From Lewinella cohaerens DSM 23179 (GTDB taxonomy: Bacteria > Bacteroidota > Bacteroidia > Chitinophagales > Saprospiraceae): a stretch of DNA of 64,000 nt. Made by a program: the position numbers and the translations under genes. This document shows positions 43,246 to 51,569 of the stretch, one piece after another. Position 1 is the first letter of the stretch; each line of letters opens with the position of its first letter. The stretch lies in NCBI RefSeq assembly GCF_000379805.1, contig NZ_KB903587.1, forward strand, positions 1 through 64,000, given 5' to 3'. Below the pieces are notes generated by a model, which worked only from the letters and a program-made list of their open reading frames with translations, did no database searches and had not been told where the DNA came from.

Positions 43246-45048
43246 ATGAGCGTTCTACCCGAGAACAAATCCATTGCGGTCCTTCCTTTTGTCAACATGA
43301 GTGCTGATCCTGATAATGAGTACTTTAGTGACGGGATCACGGAGGAAATCATTAATGCGCTCACTACCGTTGAGGAGCTGAAGGTGATCGCTCGCACTTC
43401 TTCTTTTGCTTTCAAAAACAAGAATATTGATATTCGGACCGTCGGCCAGCAGCTGGGGGTAAGTACTATTTTGGAAGGAAGTATTCGCAAAGCCAACAAC
43501 TGGGTAAGGATCACGGCACAGCTGATTGACACCAGTGATGGGGCGCACATCTGGTCACAGAATTTCGACCGGGAGATGGATAATATTTTTGCCCTCCAGG
43601 ATGAAATCAGCTTGCTCATTGCTGACCAGATACGGGAGAACTTCGGGCACTTCAATATCCGAACCATCACCAAAGAGGCGCCTACTAAAAACACGGCCGC
43701 CTACGAAGCATTGCTGCAAGGAAGCTACTACCTCAAGCGGAAGGATTTTGAGGATATCAAAAAGGCACTCGACTACTTCCAACAGGCCGTAACCCTTGAC
43801 CCTCACTATGCACAAGCTTATGCTTATATCGGCGAGACATACCTGCATCAGGCTGGTTTTGGCATTATTTCCAACACCGAGGCGCATGGTAAGGCACGAA
43901 TCGCTGCCAAAAAGGCCCTCAGCATCAATGAAAAAGAACCTTTGGCGCATAAGGTGCTGGCTTATATTCACTTTTTCTTCGATTGGGATTGGGATGCCGC
44001 CTTGTTTCAGTACAACAAAGCGATTGAAAACGGCCTACCCAATCAGAATGAGTTTATCTCCTACTATTACGTCTTTATCCAAAAAGACTATGATCGGGCG
44101 ATTCATGTTGCTCAGCAATTGTTGGATACCGACCCGCTGCACGTCATTGGCCATTGGCAACTAGGCCTGTGTTTTTTCTTTGCCCAACGGTTTGAAGAAG
44201 CGCTTCAAGCCTTTGATAATGCGCTGAAAATTGATGCCGATTTTGGCGAAGCGCAACGATGGCGGGGCTTGGTTTTGGGTTATCTCGGTAAATTCGACGA
44301 TGCTCAATTATCCATCCAAAAAGCACTGGACATCTCTGAAGGGGAAGGCTTGGCAAAACTGGACCTCTTGATGGTAAAGATTTTGATGGGGCAGAAAAAA
44401 GAAGCCCTTGCGGAGATCGAACAAACAGACTACATCGACCCTATGGACCCGGCAATGCTGTACACCATGCTGAAGATGCCCGACGAGGCCATCGCTTGGC
44501 TCGAACGCGGCTATCAAGAACGTTCCGTGATGTTGGTGACCCTGAAACATCACTGGATATGGGACAATATTAGGTCAGACAAACGCTTTCAGGCCATTTA
44601 CGACCGGATGAACTTTGCTGATCAAAGCAATTACCGTCCCTCTCCTATCAAGACCATCGTTGTTCCAGAAAAACCGGCTACTAGTACGGCTTTGATGACA
44701 CCGGAAGAGATCGAACAATACCTGGTGCCGCTGCATCAAAGTATGACGGAGGAACAGTTGTTTCTAGATGCTTCTTTGTCCTTGCGGCAACTAGCGGAAC
44801 ACGTTGATCTACACCCCAATAAATTATCGTGGTTACTGAACGAGCAGGTAGGCAAAAACTTTAATGAATTCATCAATGCTTTTCGGGTAAAAGTCTTTAA
44901 GACCAAGGCACTAGACCCTGCCAATAGTCACCTGACGCTGCTAGGGCTCGCTTATGAAAGTGGTTTCAATTCCAAGACCGTTTTTAATGCCTTTTTCAAA
45001 AAGACGGAGGGTATGACTCCGCGGAAGTGGGTGAAATCACAACAGTAA
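43246..45048 (+). CDS. TolB-like N-domain, TPR and AraC-type DNA-binding regulator
   Basis: A 600-residue soluble protein. Residues about 8-125 form the TolB amino-terminal-like domain found in bacterial adenylate-cyclase and AraC regulators (KSIAVLPFVNMSADPDNEYF, then ILEGSIRKANNWVRITAQLI). TPR-like helices occupy about 140-420 (AALDYFQQAVTLDPHYAQAY-type units). The C-terminus (about 500-600) is an AraC-type double helix-turn-helix (LRQLAEHVDLHPNKLSWLLN, then LLGLAYESGFNSKTVFNAFF, and GMTPRKWVKSQ). Such one-component regulators are common in Bacteroidota and sense unknown signals. It precedes a TonB receptor and a serine hydrolase on the same strand, which it may control. Confidence 0.88.
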   Translation: MSVLPENKSIAVLPFVNMSADPDNEYFSDGITEEIINALTTVEELKVIARTSSFAFKNKNIDIRTVGQQLGVSTILEGSIRKANNWVRITAQLIDTSDGAHIWSQNFDREMDNIFALQDEISLLIADQIRENFGHFNIRTITKEAPTKNTAAYEALLQGSYYLKRKDFEDIKKALDYFQQAVTLDPHYAQAYAYIGETYLHQAGFGIISNTEAHGKARIAAKKALSINEKEPLAHKVLAYIHFFFDWDWDAALFQYNKAIENGLPNQNEFISYYYVFIQKDYDRAIHVAQQLLDTDPLHVIGHWQLGLCFFFAQRFEEALQAFDNALKIDADFGEAQRWRGLVLGYLGKFDDAQLSIQKALDISEGEGLAKLDLLMVKILMGQKKEALAEIEQTDYIDPMDPAMLYTMLKMPDEAIAWLERGYQERSVMLVTLKHHWIWDNIRSDKRFQAIYDRMNFADQSNYRPSPIKTIVVPEKPATSTALMTPEEIEQYLVPLHQSMTEEQLFLDASLSLRQLAEHVDLHPNKLSWLLNEQVGKNFNEFINAFRVKVFKTKALDPANSHLTLLGLAYESGFNSKTVFNAFFKKTEGMTPRKWVKSQQ

Positions 45049-45325
45049 TCTCGACGAGACCTCTTATTATAGCTCACAATCTTCCTTCCTAATTTACGGA
45101 TGGATTCATTCAGCGGTTTTCCTTGCTGGATGGGCTGGTGATATTGGCCATGCTCATTACCATAATGACTCATGTCTGCCATCCATAAAATCGCTCAAAA
45201 GCAATCAAGCTTTAAAAGTACGGAATCTCATAACTAGTTCACAAATGTAATACCGGACGATGGCGGCGGTTACAGCCCCCATCTTTGCGTCAACAAAAAT
45301 GCACTGAGCACTAAAATTTGTTGAT

Positions 45326-47722
45326 ATGCAAAACTTAATTCTAACACCGCTGCTGATCCTGTTCTTTGCCCTTAGTGGTTTGGGGCAGGAACTTTCGCAG
45401 ACCGTCCGTGGCACCATCATTGATGCCAATACTCGCCAACCTATTATTGGAGCCGAAGTTATCATCGTCAACAGTGAACCGCTAAAAGGGGATGTCACTG
45501 ATATTGATGGTAAATTTAAGCTCACGAAAGTACCGCTGGGTCGCATTGATTTACGCTTGGCTTACCTCGGTTACGACAATACACTCGTTCCTAACATTGT
45601 CGTTAATTCCGGCAAGGAAGTCGTTCTGGAGCTCACGATGGAACAGGCTGCTATTGATATGGAAGAGGTCGTAGTGAAAGCTTTTCAAGGCAATGGCACT
45701 CCGACCAGCTCAATGGCCTTGATCAGCGCCCGTTCCATTTCTACCGAAGAGATCAGCCGAATGACCGGCAGTTTTAATGACCCCGCTATTATTACCGCCA
45801 ATTACGCTGGGGTAGCAAATTCAGGAACTGGTGGCAATGACATCATTGTTCGCGGTAATTCCCCCAAATACATGCAGTGGACCCTGGAGGGCGTGCCCAT
45901 TACCAACCCCAATCACTTTGCTGACCAAAATGCAGTGCTCGGCTCCACCAGTACCCTGAATACTAACCTGCTGGCAACTTCAGATTTCTACATGGGTGCC
46001 TTTCCTGCCACTTTTGGCAATGCCTTGTCTGGTGTTTACGATGTAAAACTGAGAAACGGTAACAATGAAAAGCGGGAGTATACTTTCGGGATCGGCCTAT
46101 TAGGTACCGACCTGACCGTTGAGGGGCCGCTGAAACAGGGTTACGGAGGTTCTTTTTTGGTCAACTACCGCTACTCTACCGCAAGTATCCTCAACGATGC
46201 TGGCTTAGTAGAAGTGGATGGTAATCCAAGGTTTCAGGATGCGGCCTTCAAACTGAATATGCCTACGCAAAAAGCGGGGACTTTCTCTCTCTTTGGCCTA
46301 GGCGGCATGAGTGACTTTTCGATTGTCAACGCGACGCCCGAAGACTGGACTACGCCCGGTGATGAGATCATGAGTGGCTTAATTTTTGAAGATTACGAAA
46401 AAGCTTCTTACCTCTTCAATACGGGACTAAATCACACGATCAGCTTAGGAAAGCAGGGCTACCTCAAAAGCTCCTTGTCGTATTCACTGGAAGGTATTGA
46501 TGACGACGTTTACCAAAAAACAGACTCCCTGGGTACAGGTATCAATAGTTACGCCAGCGAATTGCGGAAAAATACCTACCGTGCTAGTAGCACCTATCAC
46601 CGGGAGATCAATCCAAAACATACTTTACAGGCGGGTGTGATCTACACTTTGTTTGACCAGTTTATCGACCAGCGGATGCGGCCAGCTATTGATTCGCCGC
46701 TGAGCCACTTGGTCGACTTTGACAAGCAACTGGGCAACCTCCGCAGCTACGTTAGCTGGAAGTATCGCATGAACGACGACATAAGCCTGGTGGGTGGCTT
46801 GCACAATACCAATGTGTTTTTCAACCAAAAGCACACGCTGGAGCCCCGCCTATCGGCTCGCTGGCAAGTCAATGATCGCAACACTATGAGTTTTGGCTAC
46901 GGGCTGCACAGCACGATGGAAAGCGTTCACCATTATTTTGCTAAAATTGAAGACAGCGCGGGTAATACCACCCAACCCAACAAAGACCTGGACCTACTGA
47001 AAGCTCATCATTTTGTTTTGGGTTACGAACACCAATTTGCTCCCGGCCTGATCGGCAAAGTCGAAGCTTACTACCAGCATCTTTATGACTTGCCGGTGGA
47101 GAATAACGACACCAGTTACTACGCGACTATCAACGAGGGTGCCGAGATCAAATATGTAGATCTCGTGAACGAAGGAACCGGGCGAAATTACGGCATTGAG
47201 CTTTCGCTACAGCGGTACTTCTCTGATGGGTACTACTTGCTCGCCAATACTTCTATTTACGAATCAGAGTACAAGACGCTGGAGGGAATCACCCGCAACA
47301 CCCGCTTCAACACCAACTACCTGGTCAACCTGGTGGGTGGTAAAGAATTCACGCAGCTGGGCAAGAAACATAACAAAACCCTCGGTATCAATGCCCGCTT
47401 CTTTATGGGTGGTGGCCAAAAAGTGCTTCCCATCTTACGAGATGCCCAAGGCAATGCAGCCGTGGACACCGCTAACAACCAGTACTGGGATTATGCCAAA
47501 GCTTACGAAAATGACATCGAAGATATCTATCAGATAACGCTTTCGGTGAGTTATAAGATTGCCCGTAAATCAGCTACCCACGAACTCTTCCTCAATCTCG
47601 AAAACATTACCAACAACAAAGGTAAGCTCACCGAATACTACGATCAGAATGCCCCCGGCGGAATTGGAAATACTACCCAGTTTGGGCTGCTGCCCAACAT
47701 GATGTACCGGGTTTATTTCTAG
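45326..47722 (+). CDS. TonB-dependent receptor with carboxypeptidase-like regulatory domain
   Basis: A 798-residue outer-membrane receptor. After the signal peptide (MQNLILTPLLILFFALSGLG) residues 25-110 form the CarboxypepD_reg-like domain (VRGTIIDANTRQPIIGAEVI, then LAYLGYDN). The plug follows (GNDIIVRGNSPKYMQWTLEG, VPITNPNHFAD) and the barrel runs to the C-terminal aromatic residue (NMMYRVYF). No SusD gene is adjacent, so it is not a classical polysaccharide locus; the substrate cannot be inferred. A 277-base gap separates it from the upstream regulator, and I see no gene in that gap. Confidence 0.9.
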   Translation: MQNLILTPLLILFFALSGLGQELSQTVRGTIIDANTRQPIIGAEVIIVNSEPLKGDVTDIDGKFKLTKVPLGRIDLRLAYLGYDNTLVPNIVVNSGKEVVLELTMEQAAIDMEEVVVKAFQGNGTPTSSMALISARSISTEEISRMTGSFNDPAIITANYAGVANSGTGGNDIIVRGNSPKYMQWTLEGVPITNPNHFADQNAVLGSTSTLNTNLLATSDFYMGAFPATFGNALSGVYDVKLRNGNNEKREYTFGIGLLGTDLTVEGPLKQGYGGSFLVNYRYSTASILNDAGLVEVDGNPRFQDAAFKLNMPTQKAGTFSLFGLGGMSDFSIVNATPEDWTTPGDEIMSGLIFEDYEKASYLFNTGLNHTISLGKQGYLKSSLSYSLEGIDDDVYQKTDSLGTGINSYASELRKNTYRASSTYHREINPKHTLQAGVIYTLFDQFIDQRMRPAIDSPLSHLVDFDKQLGNLRSYVSWKYRMNDDISLVGGLHNTNVFFNQKHTLEPRLSARWQVNDRNTMSFGYGLHSTMESVHHYFAKIEDSAGNTTQPNKDLDLLKAHHFVLGYEHQFAPGLIGKVEAYYQHLYDLPVENNDTSYYATINEGAEIKYVDLVNEGTGRNYGIELSLQRYFSDGYYLLANTSIYESEYKTLEGITRNTRFNTNYLVNLVGGKEFTQLGKKHNKTLGINARFFMGGGQKVLPILRDAQGNAAVDTANNQYWDYAKAYENDIEDIYQITLSVSYKIARKSATHELFLNLENITNNKGKLTEYYDQNAPGGIGNTTQFGLLPNMMYRVYF

Positions 47723-47765
47723 TAGATCAATTCGCAAGATTGCAAGGCGAGTGCCCTAATAGAGC

Positions 47766-47831
47766 GACAGACAGCCTGGTGCCGATCCCGTCCCGACTTT
47801 TCTAATCGGGACGGGAGACGGCATGGCCCCA
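47766..47831 (-). repeat. GC-rich hairpin-swapping intergenic element, copy C (short)
   Basis: On the minus strand: GGGGCCATGCCGTC, hairpin with arms TCCCGTCCCGA/TCGGGACGGGA, then GGCACCAGGCTGTC. The second half of the element is missing. It stands 34 bases upstream of the serine hydrolase start, so a longer reading frame beginning at 47823 includes repeat sequence and is spurious at its N-terminus. Confidence 0.65.
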
Positions 47832-47864
47832 AAAAATCAAATATTCAATTCAAAAAATCAAACG

Positions 47865-49106
47865 ATGAAAAACATTTTTCTTTTTTCCATTACGCTTTTA
47901 TTGACGACCCTTTTTGTTTCTTCCTGTGACAAGGATGATGACGCCCCACCTGTAACCACGACTATCGAGACGGCGGAGGAATTGACGACAGCCTTAGACA
48001 ATATTTACGCGTCGGCTGAAGCACCGGGCTTTGCTGTTTCTGTGGTCAAAAATGACGCGATTATCTACCAGGAAGCTTTCGGCAAGGCGGACATTGCTGC
48101 CGGAAAGGATTTCACCAATCAGACTTTGCTACCGATTGGTTCCATTAGCAAAACCTTTATTGCTGCGGCTGTGGTAAAAGCGATTGAGGAGGGCTACTTC
48201 ACGCTGGAGACCAACATCAATGATCTTTTGCCTTTTGAGGTAAACAACCCCAAACAACCGAACACGGCCATCAAGGTAAAACACCTGGTGACCCACACCT
48301 CGGGCCTGTTGGATGCCCCTGATTATTACCTCGCCGCTTACCACATTCTCCCCGGAGAGGACCTCACTGGGCTCGGCGCGCAAATCCTCACGGAGATTGG
48401 TGCTGAACAACGGCAGACAATTGCTTTGGGCGATTTCCTGGCGGCCTATTACCTGCCTGACGGCGAAGGCTATAGCCCTGATAATTTTGCCAATACAGCA
48501 CCGGGGAATACCTGGAATTATTCAAACATTGCTTCTTCGCTCGCAGCGTACCTCGTAGAAGTAGCTACTGGCAAAGACTTCAAAGTATACGTCCAGGAAA
48601 ATGTTTTCCAGCCCTTGGGCATGGATGATACGGCTTATGATTTGGCAGATTTGGATGCCCAACACGTGGCCCAACTTTATTGGGATGAACAGACGTCTTT
48701 TCCAAAATACACCAATGATTCTTACCCCGATGGAGGCATACACACCAGCAACGAAGACCTGGGCAAATACCTGACAGACATGATGAAAGGCGCACAGGGA
48801 CAGTCTACTACCCTATTCTCGCAGGCGTCTTACGAGATGCTATTATCTGCCTTGTTGCCCAGTGGAGTTTTGCCCACTTATGTTGGCGAAAATCAAGGTG
48901 TATTCTGGTTTTTGGGCAATGGTTTTATTCTCCACGACGGCAGCGACCCCGGAACGGCCTGCGACCTGCGCTTTAATGAAGAGGGCACAGTGGGGTCTAT
49001 CATAATGACAAACATGGATGCCTCTACCGATGAGCACGAGGAGGCATTTACCGAGGTAGCTACCGCCATTCTAACGGCGATCAACGAATTTTCTGATGCG
49101 AATTAA
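47865..49106 (+). CDS. Serine hydrolase, class C beta-lactamase-like lipoprotein
   Basis: A 413-residue protein starting at ATG 47865 with the lipoprotein signal ending VSSC. The penicillin-binding fold motifs are S93-I-S-K96 (IGSISKTF), Y219-S-N221 (WNYSNIAS) and H357-D-G (ILHDGSDPG), matching the S-x-x-K, Y-x-N and H/K-x-G triad of class C enzymes and D-alanyl-D-alanine peptidases. The substrate may be a peptide or ester rather than a beta-lactam. It follows the TonB receptor with a repeat element between. Anchored in a membrane facing the periplasm or outside. Confidence 0.88.
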   Translation: MKNIFLFSITLLLTTLFVSSCDKDDDAPPVTTTIETAEELTTALDNIYASAEAPGFAVSVVKNDAIIYQEAFGKADIAAGKDFTNQTLLPIGSISKTFIAAAVVKAIEEGYFTLETNINDLLPFEVNNPKQPNTAIKVKHLVTHTSGLLDAPDYYLAAYHILPGEDLTGLGAQILTEIGAEQRQTIALGDFLAAYYLPDGEGYSPDNFANTAPGNTWNYSNIASSLAAYLVEVATGKDFKVYVQENVFQPLGMDDTAYDLADLDAQHVAQLYWDEQTSFPKYTNDSYPDGGIHTSNEDLGKYLTDMMKGAQGQSTTLFSQASYEMLLSALLPSGVLPTYVGENQGVFWFLGNGFILHDGSDPGTACDLRFNEEGTVGSIIMTNMDASTDEHEEAFTEVATAILTAINEFSDAN

Positions 49107-49147
49107 GCGTTAGCGAAACCTATAAAAACAGACTTTTTTATTAATAG

Positions 49148-49208
49148 ACTTGTTCTGCCAGGATCATCTCGGGGGCAAATCGTACCAAGCTGACCCAGCA
49201 GAACAAGT
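49148..49208. promoter_or_regulatory. Long-range inverted repeat upstream of the DUF4386 gene
   Basis: Perfect 11-base arms ACTTGTTCTGC (49148-49158) and GCAGAACAAGT (49198-49208) enclose 39 bases and end 15 bases before the ATG at 49224. It could fold in the leader RNA and affect ribosome access, or be an operator. No T run follows. Confidence 0.4.
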
Positions 49209-49223
49209 TTAATCCCCGACTTT

Positions 49224-49907
49224 ATGACAAACAAGAAGAACATCGCCAGAAGAGCCGGACTGTTGTATTTGATCGTGATCCTATTTGGTACGTTTGCGGA
49301 ACTGCATGTACGTGCAGCACTGGTGGTGCCCGGTCATTCACAAGCAACCGTGAGTAATATTCTCAATCACCAACTGTCGTTCCGGCTGGCTTTTCTCAGC
49401 GATCTCCTGATGCAAGTTGCTTTTTTCTATCTGGCCTTGACCTTATACCGCCTGTTCGAATCCGTAAATCGCCGTTTCGCCTTGTCTATGCTCCTGAATG
49501 TGGCCATTGGAGTAGCAATCATGTGCTTGAATATGCTCCATCACTTTGCCGTGATTTTATTGCTCGATGAAGGTGGGTATCTCCATGCTTTTAGTAATGA
49601 ACAACTCACAGGCATGGTTGCTTTTTTTCTTGAGCTTCACAAATACGGCTATCGGATTGCGCAGATATTCTTTGGCATTTGGTTGTTCCCCTTGGGGTAT
49701 TTGGTTTGTCAATCAGGCTACTTTCCTAAGGTTCTTGGCATAATGCTATTGGTGGCTGGTCTTAGTTTTCTGGTCGATTTCTTCCTGTTCTTTCTTTTGA
49801 CAGACTACAGCGCAGCTACTTCCTCGCTGGTGACTTTGCCCACCGTAATTGGAGAATTTTCTCTCTGCGTATGGTTATTAATCAAAGGTGTAAAAACAGT
49901 AGCATGA
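49224..49907 (+). CDS. DUF4386 family membrane protein
   Basis: A 227-residue protein with six predicted membrane helices. It shows the DUF4386 features: N-terminal ARRAGLLYLIVILFGTFAEL, then LSFRLAFLSDLLMQVAFFYL, and QIFFGIWLFPLGYLVCQSGY with FPKVLGIMLLVAGLSFLVDF. Family function is unknown. It overlaps the next gene by four bases (ATGA), so the two are translationally coupled. Confidence 0.9.
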   Translation: MTNKKNIARRAGLLYLIVILFGTFAELHVRAALVVPGHSQATVSNILNHQLSFRLAFLSDLLMQVAFFYLALTLYRLFESVNRRFALSMLLNVAIGVAIMCLNMLHHFAVILLLDEGGYLHAFSNEQLTGMVAFFLELHKYGYRIAQIFFGIWLFPLGYLVCQSGYFPKVLGIMLLVAGLSFLVDFFLFFLLTDYSAATSSLVTLPTVIGEFSLCVWLLIKGVKTVA

Positions 49908-50617
49908 AATTATCCAACCAACATAAAAAGGACCGCTGGCCGTTAGTAAACTCCTACTTCAACAAACTGGATGATCTGGCTACCCCTTACCAATCGATGA
50001 GTATAGAAACCAGTTTTGGCGATACACACATCGTATTGATTGGGCCCAGTGATAAGCCACCCTTGGTGCTACTCCACGAGGCGCAAAGTAATGCAGCATT
50101 GATGATTGAAGCCTTTAAAGGCCTGTTACAAGATTTTCAGATCTATGCCATCGACCTATTGGGAGAAGCCAATTTGAGTGCCCAGTTTTCCCTCCGTAAA
50201 ACAGATGAATCCTACGCCCAATGGATGTTTGAGTTACTGACTCGGATGAACATCGAAAAAGGCACTTTAGTGGGCCTTGGGGAAGGAGGATTCATCGCGT
50301 GGAAATCGCTGAGTTTTCTAAAAAACCGAATCGTACGTGCTTTTCTTATTGATCCTACCTGGATCATTGCTAGAGAAGATTCGCCGAAAGAAGAAGATTA
50401 CCCATTGATTACCGCTGAGGAGGCGAATTGTATTGCTACTCCTCTGTACATCATTGCCGGGGAGGCATATCCTGATTTTTCAGGAAGGAAGTTATTGGCT
50501 TACGCCAGAACTATCTTCCCTTCCCTACAAGAAACCCTGTTGCTCGAAACGACAGCAGTAACTACTACGACTCAAGGCTACGAGCGCATCACTAATTTTA
50601 TTAAAGACCAATTCTAA
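49904..50617 (+). CDS. Alpha/beta-hydrolase-fold protein without the nucleophile
   Basis: A 237-residue protein starting at ATG 49904. The fold is that of alpha/beta hydrolases (PPLVLLHEAQSN, IYAIDLLGEANLS, then the nucleophile-elbow LVGLGEGGFIAWKSL and AFLIDPTWII). In active members the elbow is G-x-S-x-G; here the serine is G126 (GLGEG). The loop after strand 3 lacks the usual H-G pair and the C-terminal His segment reads TTTTQGYERI without His. It is therefore predicted to be catalytically dead and perhaps a binding or regulatory partner of the DUF4386 protein encoded directly before it. Confidence 0.78.
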   Translation: MKLSNQHKKDRWPLVNSYFNKLDDLATPYQSMSIETSFGDTHIVLIGPSDKPPLVLLHEAQSNAALMIEAFKGLLQDFQIYAIDLLGEANLSAQFSLRKTDESYAQWMFELLTRMNIEKGTLVGLGEGGFIAWKSLSFLKNRIVRAFLIDPTWIIAREDSPKEEDYPLITAEEANCIATPLYIIAGEAYPDFSGRKLLAYARTIFPSLQETLLLETTAVTTTTQGYERITNFIKDQF

Positions 50618-50627
50618 TCATTGCAAA

Positions 50628-50930
50628 GACCGCAGCTTTGAAGGTTTTGTGCCTGCGATTCAATATTGGGTCGACAATCGGTGGTGGGTCAGTGGCGGTG
50701 TAGGGCTGGCCATTGATGCTCCTGCGCTTTATGAAATAAAAAAAATCAAGGACGAGACCTTCAATTTTGGCTGTGCGGTCACCTTGAGTAGCGGCTATGA
50801 GATACGCCAAACCGACAATTTTGCGATTGACCTCCAGAGTAAAATCCACCTGGGCCGAGTATTCCTCGATGGTGATGAATACCGCGACGGGGCGGCATTC
50901 TCGGTGGGTGTTGGTTTCACTTGGTATTGA
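50628..50930 (+). pseudogene. Remnant of an outer-membrane beta-barrel protein
   Basis: The frame reads DRSFEGFVPAIQYWVDNRWW and ends GAAFSVGVGFTWY, the aromatic-ended last strands of an outer-membrane barrel. It begins 10 bases after the hydrolase stop without a start or signal peptide (a GTG at 50649 lies within the coding similarity). This is probably the 3' end of a gene whose 5' part was lost, possibly with insertion of the repeat material downstream. Confidence 0.5.
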
Positions 50931-51101
50931 TGTTTTTTGGTGCGGAGTGCGGTTTTTGGTGCAAGGTGCGATGAATACTTCCGAAACTTGTCCAAGGCAT
51001 TCCGACGGGGCAGATTTTACTTCCGTCCGAGTGGGTATCCCACCTCCGACCCTGCGGGCCACCTCCGCCCGAGCAGAGGACATGGGCGGGCCGTGGCCCG
51101 T

Positions 51102-51244
51102 GGAGTTACATCCAGTGCGTAGGCCAGCAGGCCGAAGCTCGGGGCCGGGACGGGGCAAGGACAATGGGATGGTAACACTAGTGGACAGCCCGGTGCCGAT
51201 CCCGCCCCGACTTTTCTAGTCGGGACGGGAGATGGCATGGCCCC
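51102..51244 (-). repeat. GC-rich hairpin-swapping intergenic element, copy D
   Basis: Minus-strand order: GGGGCCATGCCATC, hairpin arms TCCCGTCCCGACT/AGTCGGGGCGGGA, GGCACCGGGCTGTCCAC, a very short second site (TAGTG), GTTACCATCCCATTGTCC, and GAGCTTCGGCCTGCTGGCCT. Compared with copy E at 55755-55931 the sequence is near identical except that the second hairpin (about 45 bases in E) is replaced by a few bases. The gap 50931-51569 otherwise holds only low-complexity repeats. Confidence 0.7.
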
Positions 51245-51304
51245 AAAAGCAAATCCCAACCTCTGGGTAAGACCAAAGATCGGGACAGCTCTTTTCAGGG
51301 GATT

Positions 51305-51515
51305 TATTTCAGGGTGCGAAAAGTGCGAGTGCGGAGTGCGAGGGTGCAAAACGCCTAACTTTTACACCCTTACACTTTTCCATCCTTTACACCTTTTGGG
51401 TGCGAGGTGCGTTTTTTGGTGCGGGGTGCGAGGATGCAGGGTTAGCTGAACCTAACTTTTACACCCTTACACTTTTCCATCCTTTACACTTTTTGGGTGC
51501 GGGGTGCGAAGTGCT
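51305..51515. repeat. Low-complexity direct repeats (TTTACAC / GGGTGCG)
   Basis: A ~58-base unit beginning CCTAACTTTTACACCC and ending GGTGCG occurs at 51354-51411 and again at 51451-51508, 97 bases apart. Around it GTGCGAGG and GTGCGGGG are repeated many times (also at 50935-50975). No gene is supported. The same TTTACACC theme appears at 41069 and 24230. Confidence 0.65.
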
Positions 51516-51569
51516 TTGTGCGGGGTAACTTCCGAACTCCCACTTCCAATTTCCGACTTTGCAGAGGCC

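Noticed and set aside
45049-45325. Possible small gene between the TolB/TPR/AraC regulator and the TonB receptor
   Set aside because: Only short frames with no motif or start context; treated as leader sequence.
50797-51219. Plus-strand frame of 140 codons across copy D of the repeat element
   Set aside because: Most of it is repeat DNA and the barrel remnant in another frame; composition is not coding-like.
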